From positions 558,001-622,000 of the forward strand of contig NZ_PJMB01000001.1 in NCBI RefSeq assembly GCF_002892835.1: a DNA stretch of 64,000 bases, written 5' to 3'. Of this stretch, positions 49,816 to 58,642 are shown piece by piece. Positions within the stretch are counted from its first letter, which is position 1. Each line of letters opens with the position of its first letter. A program made the position numbers and the translations under genes. Under the pieces are notes generated by a model that searched no databases, was not told the origin of the DNA, and worked only from the letters and a program-made list of their open reading frames with translations. This DNA is from Arthrobacter sp. AFG7.2. GTDB taxonomy: Bacteria; Actinomycetota; Actinomycetes; Actinomycetales; Micrococcaceae.

Positions 49816-50301
49816 ATGACGGAACACTTCGACGGCCACGAAGCATGGGCTGCCGCCCTGCGCGCCCACGGCCGCAGGGTGACCAAGCAGCGGCTGGCGG
49901 TGCTGGCCGCCGTCGAACGCCACCCGCATTCCCCTGCCGAAAGCATCCTCAGTGCCGCACGTGCGGAACTCCCCGAGCTGACGGCCCAGTCGGTGTACGT
50001 GGTATTGGGCGACCTGACGGACCTGCACATGCTCCGCAGGTTTGAGCCCCCGCACTCCCCCGCCCTGTACGAGACGAGGGTGGGAGACAACCACCACCAC
50101 GCCATCTGCATCAGCTGCGGCCGCGTCGAGGACGTTGACTGCGCAGTGGGCCACGCCCCCTGCCTCACGCCCCACTGGGACGAAAATGCCAAGCCGATGA
50201 CCATCCAGATCGCCGACGTCATGTACCAGGGCATCTGCCAGGACTGCCAGCAGTCCCAACAACTTCCTTCCAATCGTCCCTCACAAGAAATAGAGAAATA
50301 G
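49816..50301 (+). CDS. furA: Fur-family peroxide/iron regulator FurA
   Basis: A 161-residue Fur/PerR-type repressor. Winged helix: [30 protein letters not shown], with [20 protein letters not shown]. The metal region has [19 protein letters not shown], with the HHH site and the first CxxC, and a second C-x2-C (CQDCQQ) for structural zinc. Its place seven bases before katA is the classic furA-katG/katA arrangement, in which oxidation or loss of metal lifts repression of catalase. It should bind the palindrome at 49776-49800. Confidence 0.93.
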   Translation: MTEHFDGHEAWAAALRAHGRRVTKQRLAVLAAVERHPHSPAESILSAARAELPELTAQSVYVVLGDLTDLHMLRRFEPPHSPALYETRVGDNHHHAICISCGRVEDVDCAVGHAPCLTPHWDENAKPMTIQIADVMYQGICQDCQQSQQLPSNRPSQEIEK

Positions 50302-50308
50302 GAGAACA

Positions 50309-51805
50309 ATGACTGCCATTTCAACAACCCAGTCAGGTGCCCCCGTTACGTCCGACGCGCACTCACAGTCCGTCGGTGCCGACGGTGCCATCATCCTGAC
50401 TGACCACTACCTGGTGGAAAAGCTCGCCCAGTTCAACCGCGAGCGGGTGCCGGAGCGCGTAGTGCACGCCAAGGGCGGCGGCGCGTTCGGTACGTTCAAG
50501 ACCACCGAAGACGTGTCCAGGTACACCAAGGCAGCCTTCCTCCAGCCCGGCGTCGAAACCGAGATGCTGATCCGCTTCTCCTCTGTGGCCGGCGAAAGCG
50601 GCTCTCCGGACACCTGGCGCGATCCCCGCGGCTTTGCCGTGAAGTTCTACACCTCCGAGGGCAACTACGACCTCGTCGGCAACAACACCCCCGTCTTCTT
50701 CATCCGGGACGGCATCAAGTTCCCGGACTTCATTCACTCGCAGAAGCGCCTCCCGGGCACCCACCTGCGTGATGCCGACATGCAGTGGGACTTCTGGACC
50801 CTGTCCCCCGAATCCGCGCACCAGGTCACCTGGCTGATGGGCGACCGCGGCCTGCCCGCCTCCTGGCGTGAAATGCAGGGCTACGGCTCGCACACCTACC
50901 AGTGGATCAATGCCGAGGGCGAGCGCTTCTGGGTGAAGTACCACTTCAAGTCCAACCAGGGCGTCAACTCCATGAGCGGCGAACAGGCCGAGCAGCTTGC
51001 AGGCTCGGATGCGGACTTCTACATCCGCGACCTGTCAGAGAACATCGAAGCGGGCAACTTCCCGTCCTGGGACCTGCACGTGCAGGTTATGCCGTACGAG
51101 GACGCAAAGACCTACCGCTTCAACCCGTTCGACCTGACCAAGGTGTGGCCGCACAGCGACTACCCGCTGATCAAGGTGGGCACCATGGAGCTGAACCGGA
51201 ACCCGGAGAACTACTTCGCGCAGATCGAACAGGCCACCTTTGCGCCGTCGAACTTCGTGCCGGGCATTGCCGCTTCCCCGGACAAGATGCTGCAGGCCCG
51301 CATCTTCTCCTACGCGGACGCACACCGCTACCGTGTAGGCACCAACCACGCGCAGATCCCGGTGAACCAGCCCAAGAACCAGGTCAACAACTACAGCCAG
51401 GACGGCGCCGGGCGTTACCACTTCAACGCGCCCTCCGTGCCGGTGTACGCCCCCAACTCGGTGGGCGGCCCGGCTGCGGTTGAGCCGCAGAACCCGGCCG
51501 GCGGCTGGGAGAACGACGGCGGGCTGACCCTTGCCGCGCATTCCCTCCATGCCGAGGACAGCGACTTCATCCAGGCCGGGACGCTCTACCGCGAGGTTTA
51601 CGACGAAGCCGCCAAGGCCCGCTTCCTCGAGACCATCACGGGTGCCGTGGGCGGCGTCAAGAGCCCCGGCATCAAGGAGCGCGCCATCCAGTACTGGACC
51701 AACGTTGACGCCGAACTCGGCGCGAAGCTCCGCGCGAACCTCGGCGCCGTAGCTGTTGCGTCGGCCCCGGCCTCCGACGCAGAGGCTGCCAACAAGATCG
51801 GCTGA
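50309..51805 (+). CDS. katA: Monofunctional haem catalase KatA
   Basis: Decomposes hydrogen peroxide to water and oxygen. The 498 residues correspond to a small-subunit clade catalase. The distal His is H53 in [11 protein letters not shown], the distal Asn is in the [20 protein letters not shown] region, and the proximal haem ligand is Y335 in [16 protein letters not shown]-type binding residues follow near [17 protein letters not shown] precedes the ATG. It is cotranscribed with furA and ends in a strong terminator. Confidence 0.97.
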   Translation: MTAISTTQSGAPVTSDAHSQSVGADGAIILTDHYLVEKLAQFNRERVPERVVHAKGGGAFGTFKTTEDVSRYTKAAFLQPGVETEMLIRFSSVAGESGSPDTWRDPRGFAVKFYTSEGNYDLVGNNTPVFFIRDGIKFPDFIHSQKRLPGTHLRDADMQWDFWTLSPESAHQVTWLMGDRGLPASWREMQGYGSHTYQWINAEGERFWVKYHFKSNQGVNSMSGEQAEQLAGSDADFYIRDLSENIEAGNFPSWDLHVQVMPYEDAKTYRFNPFDLTKVWPHSDYPLIKVGTMELNRNPENYFAQIEQATFAPSNFVPGIAASPDKMLQARIFSYADAHRYRVGTNHAQIPVNQPKNQVNNYSQDGAGRYHFNAPSVPVYAPNSVGGPAAVEPQNPAGGWENDGGLTLAAHSLHAEDSDFIQAGTLYREVYDEAAKARFLETITGAVGGVKSPGIKERAIQYWTNVDAELGAKLRANLGAVAVASAPASDAEAANKIG

Positions 51806-51834
51806 TCCAGCCCGCTGCTGGCCTTCAGGGCTTG

Positions 51835-51877
51835 GCGACCACCCCGTCACGGATTCCGTGGCGGGGTGGTCGCTTTT
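51835..51877 (+). terminator. Intrinsic terminator after katA
   Basis: A long hairpin (arms 51835-51846 and 51862-51873, continuing inward with CACGGA/CGTG pairs) is followed by TTTT at 51874-51877, 30 bases after the katA stop. Confidence 0.9.
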
Positions 51878-51938
51878 CCACATAGGGATGGTTTGCACAT
51901 AGCGGGTCCGTGCCCTGTCCTCCGCTGGAGGGCGTCCC

Positions 51939-51944
51939 TAGGAT
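51939..51944 (+). promoter_or_regulatory. Leaderless-type -10 (TAGGAT) for the DUF2461 gene
   Basis: Ends six bases before the ATG at 51951. Confidence 0.5.
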
Positions 51945-51950
51945 CGCAGC

Positions 51951-52586
51951 ATGACTACTTTCCAGGGCATCACGGCGGGCGCTTTTGAGTTCTATGAGGA
52001 GCTCCAGGACAACAACAACCGGGAGTGGTGGCAGGAGCACCGGGACAGGTACCAGTCTCTGGTCAAGGCACCGCTCGCGTCCCTGCTCGCAGAGCTGGAG
52101 CCAAGGTTCGGGCCCGGCAAGCTCTTCCGTCCCAACAGGGACATCAGGTTCTCCGAGGACAAGTCTCCGTACAAGACAGCCCAAGGTGCGGTAGCGGCCG
52201 TCCAGGAGGGCGTGGGCTACTATCTGCAGATCAGTGCCGATGGCCTGCTGGTGGGCGGAGGCTACCACTCCCACACCCCTGCGCAGCTGGCCCGATACCG
52301 CAACTCGGTGGACGCCTCCGGCACAGGTGAGGCACTCCGCCAGATCGTGGAGGCTGTTGCCGCGGCCGGCTTTGCCGTGGAGGGAGAGAAGCTGAAGACT
52401 GTGCCTCGGGGGTACGCGCGCGAGCATCCACGGGCCGAACTCCTCAAGCACAAGTCCCTTTCCGCCAGCATCACCCTGGGCCGGCCGGACTGGCTGTCCA
52501 CCCCCGCCGCTGTCCAGGACATCGCCGGGCTGTGGGAGGACCTGCGTCCGTTAGTGGACTGGGTCAGCCGGCATGCTGCCCCTTGA
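51951..52586 (+). CDS. DUF2461-domain protein
   Basis: A 211-residue protein of the DUF2461 / TIGR02453 family. It has the signature AGAFEFYEELQDNNNREWWQEHRDRYQ at the start, FRPNRDIRFSEDKSPYKTAQGA near residue 60, and YLQISADGLLVGGGYHS. It is cytosolic and its activity is unknown; the WF/WW-H-YE pattern is conserved in the family. Its last 23 bases overlap the 3' end of the convergent ABC ATPase gene. Confidence 0.9.
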   Translation: MTTFQGITAGAFEFYEELQDNNNREWWQEHRDRYQSLVKAPLASLLAELEPRFGPGKLFRPNRDIRFSEDKSPYKTAQGAVAAVQEGVGYYLQISADGLLVGGGYHSHTPAQLARYRNSVDASGTGEALRQIVEAVAAAGFAVEGEKLKTVPRGYAREHPRAELLKHKSLSASITLGRPDWLSTPAAVQDIAGLWEDLRPLVDWVSRHAAP

Positions 52587-53427
52587 GCTGTGTTTCCTCC
52601 CCCGATGAGGCCGCAGCCGGCCGGTGCCCCTTCTTTGCCAGCTGGATCTGCTCATAGACGTGATGCCGCAGCTCGGTGAAGCGCGGCAGGGAACGCGTGT
52701 TCAGCTGGTCGCGGTCCTCCGGGAGGTCGATCCGGATATCCTCCTGGATCACCGTCGGAGAGCTTGACAGGATGATGACCCGCTCGCCTAGGTACACGGA
52801 TTCGTCAATGTCGTGGGTTACGAAGAGTATTGTCACGCCGAGCTTTTTCCAGACGACCCGGATCAGGTCCTCCAGGTCAGCCCTCGTCTGGGCATCCACC
52901 GCGGCAAAAGGCTCGTCCATCAGCAGGACCTCGGGCTGGTACGCAATGGCCCGCGCTATCGCCACGCGCTGCTGCATCCCGCCGGAGAGCTGCCATGGAT
53001 AGGACCGGGGCACGTTGGAGAGGCCAACGGCTTCGAGGGCGCCGTCCACCAGCCGGTCGCGTTCAGCCTTGGGGACACCTTGGTTCTTCAGCGGCAGCTC
53101 CACGTTGTCGCGGACCCGCATCCAGGGGAACAGCGAGCGCCCGTACTCCTGGAATACCACCGCCATTTTCTTGGGCGGACCGGTGACGGGTTTGCCGTCC
53201 AGCAGCACCTCGCCTTCGGTAGGCGCCATGAGCCCTGAGATGCACTTGAGCAGCGTGGTCTTACCGGACCCGGAGGGGCCTACCAGGCAGGCCAGCTCCC
53301 CCGAACGCAAATCGAAGGTGAGGTTCCGGACCGCCTCCACGTCGCCGCCGTCGGTCTGGTAGACCTTTTTCAGCCCGCGGACGGAAAGTGTGGCCTCGGT
53401 GTTCCCCTGAATCGGATCAGGCTGCAT
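52564..53427 (-). CDS. ABC importer ATPase (SsuB/TauB/NrtD type)
   Basis: A 287-residue ATPase. Walker A is GPSGSGKTT near residue 51, the signature LSGGMQQR near 143, Walker B LLMDEPFAAVD, and the H-loop THDIDE. Its length and the AVVFQEYGRSLFPWM Q-loop are typical of nitrate/sulfonate/taurine/thiamine-precursor importers. The start overlaps the end of the first permease gene by 11 bases. Together with two permeases and a binding protein it forms one operon transcribed from about 56.05 kb. Confidence 0.93.
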   Translation of the reverse strand: MQPDPIQGNTEATLSVRGLKKVYQTDGGDVEAVRNLTFDLRSGELACLVGPSGSGKTTLLKCISGLMAPTEGEVLLDGKPVTGPPKKMAVVFQEYGRSLFPWMRVRDNVELPLKNQGVPKAERDRLVDGALEAVGLSNVPRSYPWQLSGGMQQRVAIARAIAYQPEVLLMDEPFAAVDAQTRADLEDLIRVVWKKLGVTILFVTHDIDESVYLGERVIILSSSPTVIQEDIRIDLPEDRDQLNTRSLPRFTELRHHVYEQIQLAKKGHRPAAASSGEETQLKGQHAG

Positions 53428-54190
53428 TTTCTACCTCTTTCTGGCCGTGGTACCAGCGCAGGATGTTCCGTTCGGCCCACTGGAAGATGAAGGACATGGC
53501 CACACCCAGGAGGCCAAGGACCACGATGCCGGACCACATCTCAGGAATGGCGAAGGACCGCTGGAACTGGACGATCGTGAAGCCCAGCCCGGAGGACGAG
53601 GCAAACATTTCGGAGATCACCATGAGGATTAGCCCGAGGGACAGGGACTGGCGGACGCCGGCCATGATCTGCGGGCTTGCCGATGGCAGCACCAGATACC
53701 TGATGCGCGCCCGCCCGCTGATCCCGTAGGTGTGGGCGGAGTCCGAGAGGACCGGATCCACTGCCCGGACACCTTCGATGGTGTTCAGCAGCACCGGCCA
53801 TACGCAGCCCGAGATGATGACCATGACCTTCATGGAGTCGGTGATGCCCATAAGCAGCATCAGCACCGGCACCAGCACCGGTGGCGGAATGGCCCGAAAA
53901 AACTCCAGCGTCGGTTCCAGGAGCGCCCGCAGCCATCGGATGGATCCGATCAGGATTCCGCCCACAACGCCGATGAGGATGGCCACTGAAACGCCCACCA
54001 CCAGCCGTGCCAGGCTGGGCAGGACATCCGAAAAGAAGCGGTCGCCAAACCAGACCTCACCGAAGGTCTCCACGAGGTCGGCAGGCTTGGGGACAAAGAA
54101 GTTCACGGCACCCAGGGTGGAGGACCACCACACCAGAACCAGCAGCACAGGCAGGCCCAGTATGTAGCCGGCATTCCGTAAGTGCTTCAT
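53417..54190 (-). CDS. ABC importer permease 1 (SsuC/TauC type)
   Basis: A 257-residue permease with about six helices and the inner-membrane importer EAA-type loop near GISGRARIRYLVLPSASPQIMAGVRQSL. The core is BPD_transp_1 with FRAIPPPVLVPVLMLLMGITDSMKVMVI. Start ATG 54190 overlaps the stop of the second permease gene by four bases. The two permeases are similar but clearly different, so the channel is probably a heterodimer. Confidence 0.92.
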   Translation of the reverse strand: MKHLRNAGYILGLPVLLVLVWWSSTLGAVNFFVPKPADLVETFGEVWFGDRFFSDVLPSLARLVVGVSVAILIGVVGGILIGSIRWLRALLEPTLEFFRAIPPPVLVPVLMLLMGITDSMKVMVIISGCVWPVLLNTIEGVRAVDPVLSDSAHTYGISGRARIRYLVLPSASPQIMAGVRQSLSLGLILMVISEMFASSSGLGFTIVQFQRSFAIPEMWSGIVVLGLLGVAMSFIFQWAERNILRWYHGQKEVENAA

Positions 54191-55029
54191 ACAATCACTT
54201 CCGAGCGGATGGATGAATGCCAGCCCAGAATCCGCTTTTCGATCCGGCGCATCAGCATGTTGATCAGGACACCGATCAGGCCGGTGGCCAGCACCAGCGC
54301 GTACATGCCGGAGATGGCGCCCCCGGACTGGGCAAGCGCGATTTCCCTGCCCAAGCCAGGGGATCCGATCACGAGTTCCGCGGTGATGGCCAGCACCAGG
54401 GCCACAGCGGCGGCGAGCCTGACCCCGGTCATCAGGTAGGGCAGGGCGGTGGGAAATACGACGTACCGGATGCGGGCCATGGTGCCGAGTCCGTACGATT
54501 TCGCCGTGTTGTTGGCGAGCATGTCCACGTCGGCCACCCCGTACAGGACCTGGATGAGGACCTGCCAGAAGGATGCGTACACGATCAGCAGCAGGGATGA
54601 CTCGATCTTCACGCCGAAGAGCAGCACGGCCAGCGGAATGAGTGCCACCGACGGAATCGGACGCAGGAACTCGACCGTGGAGTTCGTGGCCTTCCGCAGG
54701 AAGTCGCTGGAACCGATGATGAAGCCGAGCAGGACGGCGGCCGCAACAGCCATCAGAAGGCCGAGGAACCACGCCTTCATGGTCTCCGCCACCGCAATCC
54801 AGAAAGCAGTCAGCCCGAAGTCCACAACCAGTGCGGCAATGACTTCACTCGCCGGCGGGAGGAACCGTTCATCGATTAGGCCCAGCCGGGGAATGAGTTC
54901 CCAGGTTGCCAGGAATCCAATGATCCCCAGCACCCCGAGCAATTGATTGGCTGCCCCCTTGCCGGCCTTCCGGCGGGGCCGCTCGGCACGAGGAGCGGCC
55001 CCGCCGGTGGCCAGGGTTGCTGAACTCAC
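54187..55029 (-). CDS. ABC importer permease 2 (SsuC/TauC type)
   Basis: A 280-residue permease. A 27-residue polar, basic N-terminus (RAERPRRKAGKG) precedes six helices; the central block is FLRPIPSVALIPLAVLLFGVKIESSLLL, and the coupling loop is YGLGTMARIRYVVFPTALPYLMTGVRLA. It ends overlapping permease 1 and starts overlapping the binding-protein stop, so translation is coupled. Having two distinct permeases departs from the usual SsuABC/TauABC plan of one. Confidence 0.92.
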   Translation of the reverse strand: MSSATLATGGAAPRAERPRRKAGKGAANQLLGVLGIIGFLATWELIPRLGLIDERFLPPASEVIAALVVDFGLTAFWIAVAETMKAWFLGLLMAVAAAVLLGFIIGSSDFLRKATNSTVEFLRPIPSVALIPLAVLLFGVKIESSLLLIVYASFWQVLIQVLYGVADVDMLANNTAKSYGLGTMARIRYVVFPTALPYLMTGVRLAAAVALVLAITAELVIGSPGLGREIALAQSGGAISGMYALVLATGLIGVLINMLMRRIEKRILGWHSSIRSEVIV

Positions 55030-56012
55030 GGCAGGAGGTCGTCAGCACTCGGAGCTTTGGTCAGCGTGCCGTACTTGGCTGCGGCGTCACCAAGGGTCTT
55101 GAACGCGTCCTCATTGAATTCAACCCGGTAGCGCGGGAGGATCATTTTGGCGCGGGTTGGCTCATCGATCTTGGTGTACGTGCCCACGATTTCACGGACT
55201 TCGTCCGGGTGCTCCTGGGCGTATTCGAGCGACTTGTTCATGGCGCGGGTGAACTTGTCCGTCAGCTCCGCTTTGCCGCTGATGGTGTCACCCTTGGTGA
55301 AGTAGCCGGCGATATCCAGCTCCGGACTCATCTCCACGAAGTTCGAGGAAATCACCGTTCCGCCCTCATCCACGGCCTTGGACAGGAATGGCTCCAGGAT
55401 CCATGCGGCATCCACCTGCTTATTGGCCAAAGCCGCCGGGGCGTCCGGGAAGGCAACTTCAACGAACTTCACGCCGCTGGGATCGCCGCCGTCCTTTTCG
55501 ATAACGGACTTGATGGTTGTGTCGCCGATATTGGAGAGGTTGTTAACCGAGACAGTCTTCCCGGCAAGGTCCTTCGCCGACTGGATCTCAGACCCGGCCG
55601 GGACCACCACCCCGCCGATGTCCTTGCCCTCTTCGCCGGTGGTGGAGGCGCCATTGGCCACGAACTTCAAGTCAAGCCCCTTGTCCTTGGCGACCATGAC
55701 CGAGATCAGGTTGGAGAAAGCGAAATCGAAACTGCCACTGACCACGCCGGGAACGATTGCCGCGCCGCCGGTGGCCGTCTGGATGTCGAGTTCGAGGCCT
55801 TCATCCTTGAAGAAGCCCTGTTTGTCCCCCAGATAGATGGGCGCACAGTCCACGATGGGGATGACGCCCACACTGACCCGGGTCATCCCCTCTCCGCCGC
55901 CGCCGGTGGCGGGGGCAGTGTCGCCACCCGTGGAACTGGGCGAACCGCTTCCGCAGGCCGCCAGCCCGAGGACCGAGGCCGCCGTGAGAAGGGAAATAAG
56001 ATGACGTTTCAT
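55026..56012 (-). CDS. ABC importer substrate-binding lipoprotein (SsuA/NMT1-like)
   Basis: A 328-residue lipoprotein. The signal peptide ends in the lipobox LAAC (residues about 18-21), followed by a Gly/Ser/Thr linker. The mature domain is a periplasmic-binding-protein-like fold of the NMT1/SsuA class: VSVGVIPIVDCAPIYLGDKQGFFKDEGLELDI, GSFDFAFSNLISVMVA, and LAGKTVSVNNLSNIGDTTIKSVIEK. The substrate could be a sulfonate, nitrate-like anion or pyrimidine; the binding residues are not decisive. ATG 56012 is chosen over GTG 56018 because AAGGAG lies five bases before it. Confidence 0.93.
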   Translation of the reverse strand: MKRHLISLLTAASVLGLAACGSGSPSSTGGDTAPATGGGGEGMTRVSVGVIPIVDCAPIYLGDKQGFFKDEGLELDIQTATGGAAIVPGVVSGSFDFAFSNLISVMVAKDKGLDLKFVANGASTTGEEGKDIGGVVVPAGSEIQSAKDLAGKTVSVNNLSNIGDTTIKSVIEKDGGDPSGVKFVEVAFPDAPAALANKQVDAAWILEPFLSKAVDEGGTVISSNFVEMSPELDIAGYFTKGDTISGKAELTDKFTRAMNKSLEYAQEHPDEVREIVGTYTKIDEPTRAKMILPRYRVEFNEDAFKTLGDAAAKYGTLTKAPSADDLLP

Positions 56013-56064
56013 GTTCACTCCTTCGTGCCCATGACCGGGGACGCCTGCGTCCCCAAGCCTTAGT

Positions 56065-56088
56065 GTTCGTCATTCGAACAAAAGTTCG
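56065..56088. promoter_or_regulatory. Three-part GTTCG/CGAAC operator before the ABC operon
   Basis: GTTCG (56065-56069), CGAAC (56075-56079) and GTTCG (56084-56088) form two overlapping palindromes 53 bases upstream of the binding-protein gene, within an AT-rich promoter region. This fits a TetR-family operator; the TetR gene next door is the obvious candidate. Confidence 0.6.
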
Positions 56089-56234
56089 ACCAATTTGATT
56101 CAACCATGGTACGGCGGTCAAGCACACCCATGTACGGCTCATTGTTACAGCTCTGAGACGACGGCGTAAGGGACGGGCGGACCGCCTCCGGGGCAAGGGC
56201 CCGAACGTGCCGTGCTGTTACCAGCTCAGGCCGG

Positions 56235-56831
56235 CTAGCCGTTTGCCGCCAGCCGGGTCTCGAGGTTGTTGAAGAACACCGTCAGCATCAGCTCGAACGC
56301 TTTCGTGGCAGCCTCGGGCTCATTCATCACCACAAAGTCGAACTGGAGCCCGTAGAAGGTGGAGGTGAAGAGCCGTGCATCAGTATCGGCGAATTCCTCC
56401 GAAATGCCCTGGACCATCAGCCAGTCGCGGGTCTTGTGGTGGAGCATTCGGAAGTGGTCCTGCGAGGTTCCCCTCGGCTCGGCGGCAACAATGTCCTGCG
56501 CCGTCGCTTCAAATTCGAGCCGGGTAAGGTGCCGGTTCCTTTGGGCCATGGTCCACTGCCAGGAGTCCAACAGGAACTCCCGCCATGCGGCGCGGTCGAT
56601 GTCCCGGACGTCGGTGTTGCGCATTTGGTCCAGCCGCGACTCAATCGACACGACGATGTCATTGATCAGCTGGTCCCGGCTCCCGAAGTGGTACACCAGC
56701 ACGTAGGCGCTCATTCCCAGGCCATCAGCCAGGCTGCGGAAAGTGAGTTCGGCCAGAGTCTTGTCCATCAGGTAGTCGAGGATGGCGCCCAGCAGCTCGG
56801 CTTTTCGTTCGGGTCGTGTAGGGCGTGCCAT
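56235..56831 (-). CDS. TetR-family regulator
   Basis: A 198-residue repressor. The DNA-binding domain is ARPTRPERKAELLGAILDYLMDKTLAELTFRSLADGLGMSAYVLVYHFGSRDQLINDIV (HTH at about 30-50, in short motifs TFRSLADGLG and YVLVYHFGSR). The ligand domain has a tail FNNLETRLA. The start ATG 56831 is the family start, preferred to longer frames. It is the likely regulator of the downstream ABC operon through the GTTCG/CGAAC sites; the ligand is unknown and no metabolic gene is linked to hint at it. Confidence 0.9.
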   Translation of the reverse strand: MARPTRPERKAELLGAILDYLMDKTLAELTFRSLADGLGMSAYVLVYHFGSRDQLINDIVVSIESRLDQMRNTDVRDIDRAAWREFLLDSWQWTMAQRNRHLTRLEFEATAQDIVAAEPRGTSQDHFRMLHHKTRDWLMVQGISEEFADTDARLFTSTFYGLQFDFVVMNEPEAATKAFELMLTVFFNNLETRLAANG

Positions 56832-56874
56832 GAATCCAATCCTACGAGGCAGCCTGCTGCAGGAGACGGACACA

Positions 56875-56910
56875 AGAATGCCCGCCCGGGAAGACCCGGG
56901 CGGGCATTCT
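56875..56910 (-). terminator. Strong hairpin terminator after the APC permease
   Basis: Perfect 16-base arms (56875-56890, 56895-56910) around AAGA, ten bases past the permease stop on the minus strand. Confidence 0.85.
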
Positions 56911-56919
56911 ATGGTGGCG

Positions 56920-58467
56920 TCAGGCGCGGGTGAACTCGTCCTCGTCATCGCGCACTGTGTGGCCGGCCGGTCCGTTGACCGCCGTACTGGCATCCGCGAA
57001 CCGCTCGTTAAGGCGGGAGTGGCGCTGTCCGTAGGCAAAGTAGATTGCCAGTCCGACAGCCAGCCAGATCGCAAAGAAGATCCACGTCTCCACTGCCAGG
57101 TTGGTCATCAGATAGAGGCACAGCAGCGCGGAAACGATCGGCAGGACCTTGCCGAACGGGACCCGGAAGGCGGGTTTCAGGTCGGGGCGCTTCCTGCGGA
57201 GCACCAGGATGCCGAGGCTCACCACCACGAACGCGGACAGCGTTCCGATATTGATCATTTCCTCGAGCAGGTCCACGTTGGTCAGGCCTGCCACCAGTGC
57301 GACGGCGGCGCCGCAGATGATCTGGAGGCGCACCGGCGTCGAACGCTTCTCGCTGGTCCTGGACAGCGCTCGGGGCAGGAGTCCGTCACGGCTCATGGCG
57401 AGCACCACGCGGGACAGGCCCATGAGGAGCACCATGATCACGGTGGTGAGGCCTACCAGTGAGCCGAAGGCAATGATCTTTGCAGCCGAGGTATCACCCA
57501 CAGCTTCGAAGGCCGTGGTGAGGGTGGGGTTCTCAGCCTCAGCCAGCCGGGTGTAGGACACCATGCCGGTCAGGGCCAGGGAGACGAGGATGTAGAGCAG
57601 GGTCACCAGGGCAAGGCCGCCGAAGATGCCGCGCGGCAGGGTCTTCTGCGGGTTCTTCACTTCCTCTGCGGAGGTGGCCACCACGTCGAAGCCAATGAAC
57701 GCAAAGAACACGAGGGCAGCACCGGCGAAGATGCCAAGGGTGCCGTACTGCGCCGGCGCGGCTCCGGTGAGGAAGCCGAAGAACGACTGCTTCAGGACGT
57801 CGGCGGCGCCGGTGCCGCCGGTGGGCTCAGCGGCGGGAATGAACGGGGCGTAGTTTTCGAACTTCACATAAGTGAAGCCCACCACGATGACAAAAAGGAC
57901 GACTCCGATCTTGATCAGGGTGAAGATGTTGCCCACGCGGGCGGACAGCTTCGTGCCAAGGACCAGCAGCACCGTGAAGACGGCGACGATCAGGAAGGCA
58001 CCCCAGTAGAGGTCGACCCCGCCCAGGGAGACCGCCGGCGGGATGTCAGCACCCATGAGGGCAAACACCTTGCTGAGGTAGATGCCCCAGTACTTGGCGA
58101 TCACGGCTGCCGCCGTGAAAAGTTCCAGGATCAGGTTCCAGCCGATGATCCAGGCGAGGAGTTCGCCCATGGTGGCGTAGGTGAAGACGTAGGCGGAGCC
58201 GGCCACGGGGATGGCGGTGGCAAACTCGGCGTAACACATGATGGCCAGCGCGCAGGTGACCGCGGCAACGGCGAAGGACAGGGTCACGGCCGGGCCTGAG
58301 AAGTTGGCGGCTGCCTTGGCGCCAACTGAGAAGATACCGGCGCCGACAGCCACGGCGACACCCATGATCATCAGGTCCCAGGTGCTGAGCGAGCGCTTTA
58401 GCTTGCGTCCGGGCTCATCGGCGTCGGCGATCGACTGCTCGATGGATTTGGTCCGGAGAAGGTTCAT
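56920..58467 (-). CDS. APC-family amino acid permease (cationic-type)
   Basis: A 515-residue transporter with about twelve to fourteen helices. The start RSLSTWDLMIMGVAVAVGAGIFSVGAKAA carries the helix 1 GxG motif, and AEFATAIPVAGSAYVFTYATMGELLAWIIGWNL covers helix 3. FFAFIGFDVVATSAEEVKNPQKTLPRG is the helix 6 to loop motif of CAT-type (YfnA-like) permeases. Likely substrates are cationic or branched amino acids; not decided by sequence. Start ATG 58467 is followed upstream by an out-of-family extension, which I exclude. Confidence 0.93.
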   Translation of the reverse strand: MNLLRTKSIEQSIADADEPGRKLKRSLSTWDLMIMGVAVAVGAGIFSVGAKAAANFSGPAVTLSFAVAAVTCALAIMCYAEFATAIPVAGSAYVFTYATMGELLAWIIGWNLILELFTAAAVIAKYWGIYLSKVFALMGADIPPAVSLGGVDLYWGAFLIVAVFTVLLVLGTKLSARVGNIFTLIKIGVVLFVIVVGFTYVKFENYAPFIPAAEPTGGTGAADVLKQSFFGFLTGAAPAQYGTLGIFAGAALVFFAFIGFDVVATSAEEVKNPQKTLPRGIFGGLALVTLLYILVSLALTGMVSYTRLAEAENPTLTTAFEAVGDTSAAKIIAFGSLVGLTTVIMVLLMGLSRVVLAMSRDGLLPRALSRTSEKRSTPVRLQIICGAAVALVAGLTNVDLLEEMINIGTLSAFVVVSLGILVLRRKRPDLKPAFRVPFGKVLPIVSALLCLYLMTNLAVETWIFFAIWLAVGLAIYFAYGQRHSRLNERFADASTAVNGPAGHTVRDDEDEFTRA

Positions 58468-58593
58468 AGGGGAATCACAATCCTGGTTTCGGATGGAAAC
58501 AGACCTGTCAACGCTACGGTCCATCCACTGGACGGTCCGAATTGTTCCGAATGGTGAGACGGCCGAAGGCCAAACTTTATTCCGCAAAACGCG

Positions 58594-58623
58594 CGTGGGG
58601 CCCTCCAGATGGAGGACCCCACG
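58594..58623 (-). terminator. Hairpin terminator after the ald-adh-DUF779 operon
   Basis: Fourteen-base arms (58594-58607 and 58610-58623) with one mismatch around GA lie 20 bases past the DUF779 stop on the minus strand. Confidence 0.75.
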
Positions 58624-58642
58624 TGCTGCTGTACCGAATTCC

